A stretch of DNA of 64,000 nucleotides from Arthrobacter sp. Leaf69 (GTDB lineage: Bacteria; Actinomycetota; Actinomycetes; Actinomycetales; Micrococcaceae). Below are positions 24,415-32,304 of the stretch, one piece after another. The stretch lies in the NCBI RefSeq assembly GCF_001422645.1, contig NZ_LMLR01000012.1, positions 390 to 64,389 on the forward strand, in the 5' to 3' direction. Numbering within the stretch: position 1 is the stretch's first letter; every line of letters begins with the position of its first letter. Both the position numbers and the translations under genes were made by a program. Below the pieces are notes generated by a model. It searched no databases, was not told the DNA's origin, and worked only from the letters and a program-made list of their open reading frames with translations.

Positions 24415-25857
24415 ATGTTCAGCTACGTCCGCCGTCCGGGAATATTGCGACGACCAGCGCCCGCCACCGCGGGCCGACGCAAAGATCCCGGGAATGCCGC
24501 TCCCCCGCCCAAGGCCAGGCACCGGATCCGGGGAATCCTCGGTGGCCTTGCAGCGCTGAGCCTGGCTGTGGCCGGAAGCCTCGTGGCAGCCGTCCCCTCA
24601 ACCGGCGCCGAGCAGAAACAAAATTACATCGTGGTGCTCAAAGACGGCCTTGTCGACGCCGGCACATCGGCCGCGGCCCAGCAAGGTAAATACGGTCTGG
24701 CTGTTTCCACGGTCTATCGCAATGCCGTCAAGGGGTACGCGGCCACTATGACGCCGTCCGCCGCGGCCCGCCTCGCAGCAGATCCCGGTGTTGATTTCGT
24801 TACCGTGGCCAGGGAGTTCGACAAGCCGGAGAATCCGGGGCCCAACAACCAGGTGGCGCCCCTTTGGTGGCTGCGAATCGGCGGTTCCCTCCCGGACGGC
24901 GATCAACAGCGACGGGCGCAGGACGACGTCAACGTCAACGTGGCCGTGATTGACAGCGGCATTGACAGCAGCCACCCGGACCTGAATGTGCAAGGTGGCA
25001 TCGACTGTTCCACCGGCTCACCGGTGAAGGTTACCTCCACGGATACCGTTGGACACGGGACCTTCGTCGCCGGGGTGATCGGCGCGAAGGACAACAACCT
25101 GGGCGTGATCGGCACGGCGCCGGGAACCCCGTTGTGGTCCGTCCGCGTGGTTGACGACGCCGGTGTGATCACGGAGGAAATGCTCATCTGCGCCATCGAC
25201 TGGGTGACCGCGACGCTCAACGACGATGACCCGGAGAACGACATCGCCGTGGCCAACATCAGCATCGGCGGACCGGGGGCCGAAACCGAGAACTGCGGCA
25301 AGGGAACGGACCCGATGCACTACGCCATCTGCCGCTCTGTCGACGCCGGAGTCGTGTACGCCGTAGCGGCCGGGAACTCCGGCCAGGACATCGCCGGCTT
25401 TGTCCCCGCCACTTACGACGAGGTGCTGACCGCCACGGCGATAGCGGACTTCGACGGCAAGCCTGACAGCCTGAAGTCCCCGCTCTGCGGGACCGAGGAC
25501 TGGTCCAAGGTGGGGCAAAAGGATGACTATCCGGCGTACTTCTCCAACTACGCCAGCGGATCCGCGGACAAGGCCCATACCATCGCCGCACCCGGGGTCT
25601 GCATGACGTCCACCGCGCCGGGCGGCTATGGAGTGGCCCACGGAACCAGCTTCGCCAGCCCTGCGGTCGCGGGCTCACTGGCGCTGTGCATCAGCGCAGG
25701 AGCGTGTGAGGGCTCGGGTAAGGAAGCAATGTCCCAGTTCCTGGATCTCACCGCCGCCTACAACGAGGAAAACCGCGACTTCGGCTTTGAGGGTGACCCG
25801 TTCCGCCCGGTCGAAGGCAAGTTCTACGGCTACCTGGCCCAGATCGCGGGATACTGA
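24415..25857 (+). CDS. Secreted subtilisin-like serine protease (S8)
   Basis: A 480-aa precursor. The N-terminus has a long basic region (~40 aa, Arg/Pro-rich) before a hydrophobic signal core (GILGGLAALSLAVAGSLVAAV), then an inhibitor-I9-type propeptide (~residues 65-130, NYIVVLKDGLVD...). The catalytic triad is D180 (VIDSGID), H214 (GHGTFVAG) and S412 (GTSFASP), with the oxyanion Asn in AAGNSG. ATG 24415 is chosen because GGAGG lies 5 nt upstream; another ATG 12 bp earlier overlaps that site. It should be exported and self-processed. There are about six Cys residues in the mature part, unusual for a cytosolic subtilase and consistent with disulfides. Confidence 0.9.
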   Translation: MFSYVRRPGILRRPAPATAGRRKDPGNAAPPPKARHRIRGILGGLAALSLAVAGSLVAAVPSTGAEQKQNYIVVLKDGLVDAGTSAAAQQGKYGLAVSTVYRNAVKGYAATMTPSAAARLAADPGVDFVTVAREFDKPENPGPNNQVAPLWWLRIGGSLPDGDQQRRAQDDVNVNVAVIDSGIDSSHPDLNVQGGIDCSTGSPVKVTSTDTVGHGTFVAGVIGAKDNNLGVIGTAPGTPLWSVRVVDDAGVITEEMLICAIDWVTATLNDDDPENDIAVANISIGGPGAETENCGKGTDPMHYAICRSVDAGVVYAVAAGNSGQDIAGFVPATYDEVLTATAIADFDGKPDSLKSPLCGTEDWSKVGQKDDYPAYFSNYASGSADKAHTIAAPGVCMTSTAPGGYGVAHGTSFASPAVAGSLALCISAGACEGSGKEAMSQFLDLTAAYNEENRDFGFEGDPFRPVEGKFYGYLAQIAGY

Positions 25858-25953
25858 CCCCACGGCGGATCCCGGCCACGGCCACGGCCGGGACCGGGAT
25901 CCGCCGGGCGGCCGGCCTGGGCGCGTGCTTGGGGACGGAAGGCGAGCAGCCCG

Positions 25954-26562
25954 CTAAGAACCGGACCAGATCTGCCGCCACCAGGGACGGCGGGCCTCCG
26001 GCGTCTGCAGCGCTTCCTGCTTGGCGACGTCGGCCGCGAGCGCCGCACGGCGTTCCGCCCAGCGCCGCAGTTCCGCCTCGACATCACGTGTCGCGGTGAC
26101 AACGGGCGGACCGCCCTGCAGCTGCCGACGGGCGTCAACCACCCGTGCATTGAAATCATCCAGGAGCTCGCGGACCTGCTTCTCGGAGGGCAGCTCGTCC
26201 ATCCGGGCGTCCAGCCCGGCGTCCTCCGTGCGGAGCAGGATGGCTTTGGGTCCCATTCCGGTGATGTTTTCACGCTGCATCAGGCCTTTGACCCACCAGT
26301 CAGGGTCGTACTTCTCCCCCAGTCCCGGGATGGGTTTGCCGGCGTATTTCAAGTGGTCGAATTTTCCCTGCGCCATGGCATCGCGGATCAGGTATTCCGC
26401 CCTGGTGGCTTCGTCGAACTTCGCGCGCAGGTCCCGTTCCTTCTCTTCGGCGGCGGCCAGCTCCTGCTCCTCCTGGAGCGTCAATCCGCTGACCCGCAGG
26501 GTCCGGAGTTCCGCTGCGCGTTCCACCCGGCGCCGGAACGCCCCGCTCGATCCGCTGCCCAT
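25954..26562 (-). CDS. DUF1992 (DnaJ-homologue subfamily C member 28-like) protein
   Basis: A 202-aa protein with a predicted coiled coil (~residues 25-60, Glu/Leu-rich) leading into the DUF1992 core IRDAMAQGKFDHLKYAGKPI and the DPDWWVKGLMQRENI motif, then a basic/acidic helical tail ending in Trp-rich RRPWWRQIW. GGAAGGG upstream supports ATG 26562. The DUF1992 domain is shared with eukaryotic DNAJC28 but no J domain is present here. Function unknown, perhaps protein-protein interaction. Confidence 0.8.
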   Translation of the reverse strand: MGSGSSGAFRRRVERAAELRTLRVSGLTLQEEQELAAAEEKERDLRAKFDEATRAEYLIRDAMAQGKFDHLKYAGKPIPGLGEKYDPDWWVKGLMQRENITGMGPKAILLRTEDAGLDARMDELPSEKQVRELLDDFNARVVDARRQLQGGPPVVTATRDVEAELRRWAERRAALAADVAKQEALQTPEARRPWWRQIWSGS

Positions 26563-26645
26563 CGCTACCCTTCCCGTTGACCGCCCGGCTTCCTTCTTCC
26601 AGTATGCGAAGCAAAGTCCTGGCGGCCAAGGCACGGGAAACAGGA

Positions 26646-26680
26646 GCGGACGACGGCGGGAGCTCCCCGCCGTCGTCCGC
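26646..26680. terminator. Strong hairpin, GACGGCGGG family (copy 1)
   Basis: Perfect 15-bp inverted repeat (26646-26660 and 26666-26680) with a 5-nt loop, just past the end of the SDR gene (minus strand). The same stem core GACGACGGCGGG/CCCGCCGTCGTC recurs at 53201, 54539 and 58809, always at gene ends. Confidence 0.75.
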
Positions 26681-26702
26681 CCGTGTAGTGCCCGGCTGGT
26701 TG

Positions 26703-27515
26703 TCAGACCGCGGACCAGCCCCCGTCGGAGGCGAGGATCGCGCCGTTGACGTTGGTGCCGTCGTCGCTGAGCAGGAAGGTGATGGAGGCTGCCAGCTGGG
26801 CCGCGGTGGCGGGGGCCGGGATGTTGGCACCCATCAGCGGGCCGAGCCGTTCGGCGGCCAGCTGGGAACCCCAGGTGGCCTCGATGTTGGTGATGGTGGC
26901 GCCGGGGGCCACGGCGTTGAAGCGCAGGCCCTGCGGCCCGTACATCACCGCGGAATTCCTGGTCAGGCCGACGACGGCGTGCTTGGACGCGGTGTACGCG
27001 GCGCCGGCGGCGGAACCGCGCAGGCCGGCTTCGGAGGCGACGTTGACCACGGAGCCGGAACCGGCCTCCAACATCAGCGGCACCACGGCGCGGGTCAGGC
27101 GCATGAGGGCGGTGACGTTGATCCTGAAGACCCGGTCCCAGGTGTCGTCGTCCACCTCGTGGATCGGCGCGAAGTGGTCCATGATGCCCGCGACGTTCGC
27201 GAGGGCGTCCACCCTGCCGCCCGCGGCAGCGACGACGGCGGCCACGGTGTCTTCCGTAGAGATGTCGCCGGCCACCGGGATCAGGTCCAGGCCGGCGTTC
27301 CCGGAAACCAGGGCATCCAGCCGCTCAGCGCTGATATCGGCGGCGATGACGCGGCCGCCTTCCCCTGCGACACGCAGCGCCGTGGCGAGACCGATGCCCG
27401 AACCGGCGCCCGTGACGATGACCGTTTTGCCGGCGAACCGGCCTGCGGTGATGATTTCCTGCCATGAAGCGTCGTTGCCCATGATGCCCTTCCGAACGTT
27501 GCGGGATGTTGTCAT
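26703..27515 (-). CDS. SDR-family oxidoreductase
   Basis: A 270-aa classical short-chain dehydrogenase: TGAGSGIG cofactor loop, NVAGIMD, catalytic Ser in [16 protein letters not shown] (Tyr/Lys) and a C-terminal DGGWSAV end. The start at ATG 27515 has AAGGTGG 3 nt upstream; ATG 27482, preceded by GGAAGGG, is an alternative that removes 11 residues. It faces a TetR gene across 36 bp containing a perfect palindrome, so it is very likely repressed by that regulator. The substrate is unknown; steroid, sugar-alcohol or ketone reduction are typical of this group. Confidence 0.88.
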   Translation of the reverse strand: MTTSRNVRKGIMGNDASWQEIITAGRFAGKTVIVTGAGSGIGLATALRVAGEGGRVIAADISAERLDALVSGNAGLDLIPVAGDISTEDTVAAVVAAAGGRVDALANVAGIMDHFAPIHEVDDDTWDRVFRINVTALMRLTRAVVPLMLEAGSGSVVNVASEAGLRGSAAGAAYTASKHAVVGLTRNSAVMYGPQGLRFNAVAPGATITNIEATWGSQLAAERLGPLMGANIPAPATAAQLAASITFLLSDDGTNVNGAILASDGGWSAV

Positions 27516-27525
27516 TTTCCACCTT

Positions 27526-27542
27526 ATGACACGCTGTGTCAT
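27526..27542. promoter_or_regulatory. TetR-type operator between SDR and regulator genes
   Basis: Palindrome ATGACAC-GCT-GTGTCAT with perfect 7-bp arms, centred in the 36 bp between the two divergent start codons. Length and symmetry fit a TetR dimer site (TGACA-n-TGTCA class), implying autorepression and control of the SDR gene. Confidence 0.7.
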
Positions 27543-27551
27543 TATGAAAGG

Positions 27552-28172
27552 GTGAATACTGGTGGGATGTCCGCGCAAGACTCCACGCCCGCCGAACCGC
27601 GTTCCTCCGGGCGCCCGGCGACTATCGATCCGGACGCCATCGCCGGCCTCGCGTTGCGGCTTTTCGCCGAGGACGGCTACGAACAGACGTCGATGGAGGA
27701 CATCGCGCGCGCGGCCGGGATCGGCCGCAAGAGCCTCTACCGGTATTTCTCCAGCAAGGCCGATCTCATCTGGGGCGGCATGGAACCGGTTGTCCGCGCG
27801 TCCGGCCTGGTCCTGGAGGAGGCCCGAATCCGCGGGGCGGGCGATGACGGGATCATGGCGGGTTTGCGGGCGGCCGCGAGCGCCGGGGTGGCGGCGATAC
27901 CCGACCTGGCGGTGTCGCGGGGGCGGTTGCGCCTGATCGCCCGGCATCCCGAACTGGCCAGCCGGAGCTACGGTTCCCTGGCGCCGCAGCGCGACGGGGC
28001 CCGGCGTTATCTTGTGGACCGCGGGGTTCCCGAGGCCACCGCGGGTTACCTGTGTGCGGCCTATCTGGCGGCGACCTTTGAAGCGTGGATGCAGTGGGCG
28101 GAGGGCACGGAGCCTGACCCGGTGCCGTATCTGCTGGCTGCCATGGAGGTGCTGCGGGTTCCGGAGGCCTGA
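27552..28172 (+). CDS. TetR-family transcriptional regulator
   Basis: A 206-aa TetR regulator. The HTH lies at residues ~22-70: the [21 protein letters not shown] helix-turn-helix matches the family consensus. The C-terminal ligand domain is Ala/Gly-rich. It starts with GTG 27552 (an in-frame ATG at 27567 is possible). The operator palindrome ends 9 bp before the start codon. It shares the MftR-like layout of SDR-linked regulators, but the inducer is unknown. Confidence 0.85.
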   Translation: MNTGGMSAQDSTPAEPRSSGRPATIDPDAIAGLALRLFAEDGYEQTSMEDIARAAGIGRKSLYRYFSSKADLIWGGMEPVVRASGLVLEEARIRGAGDDGIMAGLRAAASAGVAAIPDLAVSRGRLRLIARHPELASRSYGSLAPQRDGARRYLVDRGVPEATAGYLCAAYLAATFEAWMQWAEGTEPDPVPYLLAAMEVLRVPEA

Positions 28173-28294
28173 TTCCCCGGACCCGCGGGAGCCTGCCATT
28201 GTGCGGCGCGGTGGAAGGAGCGAGGTTTTCGCTGAGCCAGCTGGCCGTCGCTGCGCGAAATTCCGCACGCTACGCGAATACGGCAGCGCCGAGT

Positions 28295-28326
28295 ATTTTG
28301 CGCAGCGCCCGCCATTTTGCGCGGCG
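28295..28326. repeat. Direct repeat ATTTTGCGC(A/G)GCG upstream of tspO
   Basis: Two 13-bp copies (28295-28307, 28314-28326) with one mismatch and a 19-bp period; an inverted near-copy GCGCGAAAT is at 28253-28261. It could be a regulator-binding array in the 226-bp gap between the TetR gene and tspO. Confidence 0.4.
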
Positions 28327-28329
28327 TCG

Positions 28330-28363
28330 AACCGCGACGGCGGGAGACCACAGCGTCGCGGTT
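28330..28363. repeat. 10-bp inverted repeat upstream of tspO
   Basis: AACCGCGACG and CGTCGCGGTT are perfect complements 14 nt apart, ending 35 bp before the proposed tspO start. It may form an mRNA hairpin or a protein-binding site. Confidence 0.45.
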
Positions 28364-28398
28364 TGACGTACAAGCCCCTGATTGTTCACAGTAAGTCA

Positions 28399-28938
28399 GT
28401 GCTGGCCAACGTTGAAGAAGTCCCCCCGCTCCCCTCGCTGATGGGCGGCCGCCCCTGGCAGCGGCAGGGCCCGGCACTGATCGGCTTCCTGGCGGTGTCA
28501 TGGTTGGTGTCGCTGCTGGGCTCCCTGCCGATCCGGATGAACGGCACATGGTACGCACTGGCCGACAAGGCGCCGTGGACACCGCCGGGGTGGATCTTCA
28601 GCTCGGTGTGGCTGGTGCTCTACGCCGCCATGGCCGTGGCCGCGTGGCTGGTGTGGCGGCAGCGGCTCCTCCCCCGTAAGGCTGCTTTTAGGGCCTATGG
28701 GGTCCTCCTGGTGCTGAACCTGGCATGGCCGCTGATGTTCTTCGGCCTGTACCCGATGCTGGGGGCCGCCGCCTTGTGGATGGCACTCCTCGTTATTGGT
28801 GCCCACGCCGTGGTGGCAACACTGACGGTGCTGTTCTTCGGGCCGATCAGCAGGACTGCCGGATTGCTGATGCTGCCCTACGTTTCGTGGTTGGTGTTCT
28901 CGGCGAGCCTGAACCTTTATGCCGCCATGAACAACTGA
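28399..28938 (+). CDS. tspO: TspO/MBR-family tryptophan-rich membrane protein
   Basis: A 179-aa protein with five predicted helices and the family signature region WYALADKAPWTPPGWIFSSV, followed by VWLVLYAAMAVAAWLVW. A Trp-rich face and an Asn-Leu-Ala-Trp stretch (LVLNLAWPLMFF) in helix 3 are typical. TspO proteins bind tetrapyrroles and cholesterol-like ligands and act in stress control. No good ribosome binding site is visible: GTG 28399 is chosen for length, and ATG 28441 is an alternative that shortens the N-terminus by 14 residues. Confidence 0.82.
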   Translation: MLANVEEVPPLPSLMGGRPWQRQGPALIGFLAVSWLVSLLGSLPIRMNGTWYALADKAPWTPPGWIFSSVWLVLYAAMAVAAWLVWRQRLLPRKAAFRAYGVLLVLNLAWPLMFFGLYPMLGAAALWMALLVIGAHAVVATLTVLFFGPISRTAGLLMLPYVSWLVFSASLNLYAAMNN

Positions 28939-29001
28939 CAGGCACGGAGCGACGGCCGGAGAGTGCGGAATTATTCCGTGGGGTGACATCCTGAGAACAC
29001 T

Positions 29002-29508
29002 ATGACCGCGCACGAAGAAGGCCCCGACACGTCAGACCACGGCCGCGAGGCATCCGGACCAGAGAAAGCCGGCAGCGAGGCTCCGGCTGCGAACGGCCCC
29101 GGAACGGAGGCTGCCGGGGCCGTTGCGGGCACAGACCGGAGCCGCCGCGGGGTATTGGCCCGGGCCCTGGGCGGCGGGACCGACCCGGATCCGCGGTTCA
29201 CCCTGGCCAACGAGCGCACGTTTTTGGCCTGGATCCGGACCTCGCTTGCCATGGTGGCCGGCGGCATCGCCGTGGAGGCCTTCACCTCGGGGCTGCTCGG
29301 CCCGGAAATCCGAAAAACCGTGTCTGTGCTGCTGCTCCTGCTGGGGATGGTCACCGGCGGCGGCTCCTTCTTCCGCTGGCTCAACGTGGAACGGGCCATG
29401 CGGCACCAGACTCCGTTGCCGGCGCCCTTGCTCGCTCCGATCCTGGCGGCCGGCGGAGCGCTCGTTGCGGCCGTACTGATCGTTTTTGTGATCGGGCGGT
29501 CAGCCTAG
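29002..29508 (+). CDS. YidH/DUF202-family membrane protein
   Basis: A 168-aa protein. The first ~60 residues are hydrophilic (Glu/Gly/Ala-rich). Then comes the DUF202 signature RFTLANERTFLAWIRTSLAM and three predicted helices. The next gene starts 2 bp later and belongs to the same family, a common two-gene arrangement. Function unknown; some DUF202 relatives are linked to divalent metal or stress responses. Confidence 0.82.
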   Translation: MTAHEEGPDTSDHGREASGPEKAGSEAPAANGPGTEAAGAVAGTDRSRRGVLARALGGGTDPDPRFTLANERTFLAWIRTSLAMVAGGIAVEAFTSGLLGPEIRKTVSVLLLLLGMVTGGGSFFRWLNVERAMRHQTPLPAPLLAPILAAGGALVAAVLIVFVIGRSA

Positions 29509-29510
29509 CC

Positions 29511-29855
29511 GTGGCGAACACCAAGTCCGCCGCGGTCCACAACGACCCGGGGCTCCAGCCCGAGCGTACGGATCTCGCCTGGCGCCGGACCTCATTGACA
29601 CTGGTAACGGCGGCCTGCATCTTCCTGCGCTGGGTACCCCGCTACGGCTGGTTTGCCGGCACTCTGGTGGCCGTTTCACTGTTGGTCGCCTTTGGCATCG
29701 CGCTGACGCAGCGGCGCCGTTACCACCACCACGCCAGCGGCATCGGCGGAGCGGCGATGGCCGCGAATATCAGGGGGACGGCGGCCATCGCCGGCAGCGT
29801 CGTGGTCCTCGCCGCACTCGGCATCTACACCGTGCTGTTCCTGCCGTTGCAGTAG
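29511..29855 (+). CDS. DUF202-family membrane protein
   Basis: A 114-aa protein starting at GTG 29511, two bp after the previous stop. The DUF202 signature is in its short form (ERTDLAWRRTSLTLVTAACI) with three predicted helices and a His-rich cytoplasmic loop (RRRYHHHASG). It is probably a membrane partner of the preceding protein. Confidence 0.8.
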   Translation: MANTKSAAVHNDPGLQPERTDLAWRRTSLTLVTAACIFLRWVPRYGWFAGTLVAVSLLVAFGIALTQRRRYHHHASGIGGAAMAANIRGTAAIAGSVVVLAALGIYTVLFLPLQ

Positions 29856-29887
29856 GTGCGACAGCACTTGGGTTCGACAGCGCCCCA

Positions 29888-29945
29888 TCGACTGCTCCGC
29901 ATCCGCCGTCTTGGGGGCTCAAAAGGGCGGATGCGGAGCAGTCGA
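29888..29945. terminator. Large bidirectional terminator hairpin
   Basis: Perfect 20-bp inverted repeat (29888-29907 and 29926-29945) with an 18-nt loop containing AAAA on the plus strand, between the DUF202 pair (plus) and the alpha-galactosidase gene (minus). The stem is much longer than typical terminators and ends 10 bp before the alpha-galactosidase stop codon. Confidence 0.75.
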
Positions 29946-29955
29946 CGCGTTGGGG

Positions 29956-32181
29956 TTAGGCGGTGGTGACCTGCAGCAGCAGGGCGTGCTCCGGGTTGAG
30001 GACGGGCATGGGCAGGCCCACCTCGGCCAGGAAGCGGCCGCTCGCCGTGGCGCCGGACTCCAGCCAGGCCGGAGGCTGGACCTGGGTGAAGGTGCGGGCG
30101 TAGTCGGCGTCGCCCGGGGCCGGGAAGACCGCTTCCACCCGGTAGTCCGCGTCAGCGGCGAGGCCGGGGATGGTGATCCGGCCGGGCTGCTCCGCGGGTG
30201 AGGTGCCGGTGCAGGCCAGGGTGAACAGTGCCGCCGTCGAGCCTGCCGCCGCAGGACCGCTACCCGCGGCCACCACCCCGTGCAGCATCAGGGACTGGTC
30301 GGCCAGGTCGGCGCGGACCATGCGGCCCGAGTGAATCAGGCCGCGGTGCTCCTTGTAGATTCCGATGAACCGCTTGAGTTCCTCCCGCTGCACACCCTGG
30401 ACCTGCCGGACGTCCCATTCCATCCCGAAGTGCCCGAACAGGGCGGTGAGGGCCCGGAAGGAGAGGTCGTGCGTGCGGGCAGTGGTGTGCGAGGTGGTGG
30501 GGCCGACGTGGCCGCCCACCAGTTCCGGCGGAACCACCAGCCCGGTCCACCGCTGGATGCTCTGCCGTTCCAGGGCGTCGTTGCAGTCCGAGGCCCAGAT
30601 CCGGTCCGTCCGTTCCAGGATGCCAAGATCCACGCGCGCGCCGCCGGAGGAGCAGCTTTCAATCTCGACGCCGGGATGCGCGGCCTTGAGCGCGTCGAAC
30701 AGCCGGTACGCCGCGAGGGTCTGTTCATGCACCGAGGCGCGGCCGGCGTGGCCGTGCTCCAGCAGGTCCCGGTTCTGGTCCCATTTGAGGTAGCTGATGT
30801 TGTTCTCGCGCAGGAGCGCATCCACGCGGTCATAGATGTACTGCCAGGCGTCCGGGTTGACGAGGTCAATGATGTGCTGGTGGCGCCATTCCAGCGGCAG
30901 CCGCCCGCCGTCCTTGTAGCTCTTGACCGACGGGCCGACGATCCACTCCGGATGTGCCCGGACGACGTCGGAGTCCAGGTTGACCATCTCCGGCTCCACC
31001 CACAGCCCGAATTCCATCCCGCGGGAGGTGACGGCGTCGATCAGGGGGGTCAGACCGGAGGGCCACAGGGATTCGTCCACGTACCAGTCGCCCAGGCCTG
31101 CGTGGTCGTCGCGCCGGCCGCGGAACCAGCCGTCGTCGAGCACGAAGCGCTCGACGCCGAGCTCCGCGGCGGAGTCCGCGAGTTCGATCAAGGTGATGAG
31201 GTTGTGGTCGAAGTACACGGCCTCCCAAGTGTTCAGCACCACCGGGCGGGGTTTGCCCGCGCCGCGCTGTCCAGTCCGCGACAGCCCGGCTGCCGCCGCG
31301 GCGGGCAGCACGTGGTGCGGCCGGTTCCGGAACCAGGCGTAGAAGGATTCGCTGATGCCGTCCAGGCCGCGGTCCGAGTAGGCGGCGAACAGCGCGGGCG
31401 TGGTGTAGCTGCCGCCGGGAGCCAGGACCACCTCGGCCGGGCCCAGCAGCTCGGTGCCGCCGATGATGGTCCGCCCGTCCGCGGCACTGTCCGCGAACTG
31501 TTCGTGGTTGCCGCTCCAGGCCAGGTGGGTGGCCCAGACCCTGCCGTGGCGATTGCCGAAGCCCGCGGTTCCCGCGGCGAAAAGCAGCGAGGCGTCGTGT
31601 CCGGTGCGGCCATGCCTTCCGGTGCGCACCCACGTGCCCTGCTCGATGGCGCGGCGCTGCGGGTGGCGTTCCCGGCACCAGCGGCCGGTCAGGTCCAGGA
31701 GCTCGACGGCGTCGGGCGCCACCGGGAGCACGGTGGCCAGTTCGTCGAGCTGGTACGGCGAGGTGCCGGTGTTGGTGACAGTGTGCCGCAGTTCCAGCAG
31801 TCCGCCGTCGTGCAGGGTGAGGGCGGACGAAACGCGGATCCCTGCGTCGGCGTCGGCCTGGACAATCACCGCGGAGGTCCCGACGGCGCCGGCGGTCACC
31901 TCCGCGACGCGGAGGAGGACTGAAAAGTCGTAGCCGGGAACGCCGTCGGCGATCCGGTGGCCGCGCAGGGCGGGGCGGCCGCGCCAGCTGGAGGAAGCCT
32001 GCGGGAGGAGCCCGGCGGGGACGGCGGCGTCGACGGCGGAGTGCGGGACGGGGGCTCCGAGGATGGCCAGATCGGGCAGGGAGTCGCCCAGATCGGCACC
32101 CCAATGGATGACCTCGGCCTCTCCGCTGTCGAAGCTGATCACCAGGCTGGTGCTGGCGGAGCGGAGGTACAGGGGTTCCAT
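29956..32181 (-). CDS. Alpha-galactosidase (GH36)
   Basis: A 741-aa GH36 enzyme. After an N-terminal beta-sandwich (~1-330) comes the barrel, with FVLDDGWFRGR, the nucleophile Asp D468 in KWDQNRD, and the acid/base D532 in IWASDCND; the 64-residue spacing suits the family. The HTTARTHDLS and GHFGMEWDV blocks are also typical. There is no signal peptide, so it should hydrolyse raffinose, melibiose or similar alpha-galactosides in the cytoplasm after uptake by the ABC importer encoded upstream. A hairpin separates it from the binding-protein gene. Confidence 0.93.
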   Translation of the reverse strand: MEPLYLRSASTSLVISFDSGEAEVIHWGADLGDSLPDLAILGAPVPHSAVDAAVPAGLLPQASSSWRGRPALRGHRIADGVPGYDFSVLLRVAEVTAGAVGTSAVIVQADADAGIRVSSALTLHDGGLLELRHTVTNTGTSPYQLDELATVLPVAPDAVELLDLTGRWCRERHPQRRAIEQGTWVRTGRHGRTGHDASLLFAAGTAGFGNRHGRVWATHLAWSGNHEQFADSAADGRTIIGGTELLGPAEVVLAPGGSYTTPALFAAYSDRGLDGISESFYAWFRNRPHHVLPAAAAAGLSRTGQRGAGKPRPVVLNTWEAVYFDHNLITLIELADSAAELGVERFVLDDGWFRGRRDDHAGLGDWYVDESLWPSGLTPLIDAVTSRGMEFGLWVEPEMVNLDSDVVRAHPEWIVGPSVKSYKDGGRLPLEWRHQHIIDLVNPDAWQYIYDRVDALLRENNISYLKWDQNRDLLEHGHAGRASVHEQTLAAYRLFDALKAAHPGVEIESCSSGGARVDLGILERTDRIWASDCNDALERQSIQRWTGLVVPPELVGGHVGPTTSHTTARTHDLSFRALTALFGHFGMEWDVRQVQGVQREELKRFIGIYKEHRGLIHSGRMVRADLADQSLMLHGVVAAGSGPAAAGSTAALFTLACTGTSPAEQPGRITIPGLAADADYRVEAVFPAPGDADYARTFTQVQPPAWLESGATASGRFLAEVGLPMPVLNPEHALLLQVTTA

Positions 32182-32252
32182 GGCAGGTCTCTTTCGGTGG
32201 TTCGGGAGGCGTCCGGGACGCGGGGCACGTGCGGGGATGGTCCAGGGGAATA

Positions 32253-32292
32253 CCGGATGCCGCCGCCGCGAGGAGGTAGCGGCGGCATCCGG
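32253..32292 (-). terminator. Intercistronic hairpin after the alpha-galactoside binding-protein gene
   Basis: Perfect 14-bp inverted repeat (32253-32266 and 32279-32292) with a 12-nt loop, starting 13 bp past the binding-protein stop codon and before the alpha-galactosidase gene. Likely a partial terminator or stabiliser lowering downstream expression. Confidence 0.65.
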
Positions 32293-32304
32293 GGCGGGTG
32301 GGCC

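Noticed and set aside
29865-29890. GGTTCGAC resembling a tRNA T-loop
   Set aside because: No cloverleaf arms around it; the bases lead into the terminator hairpin.
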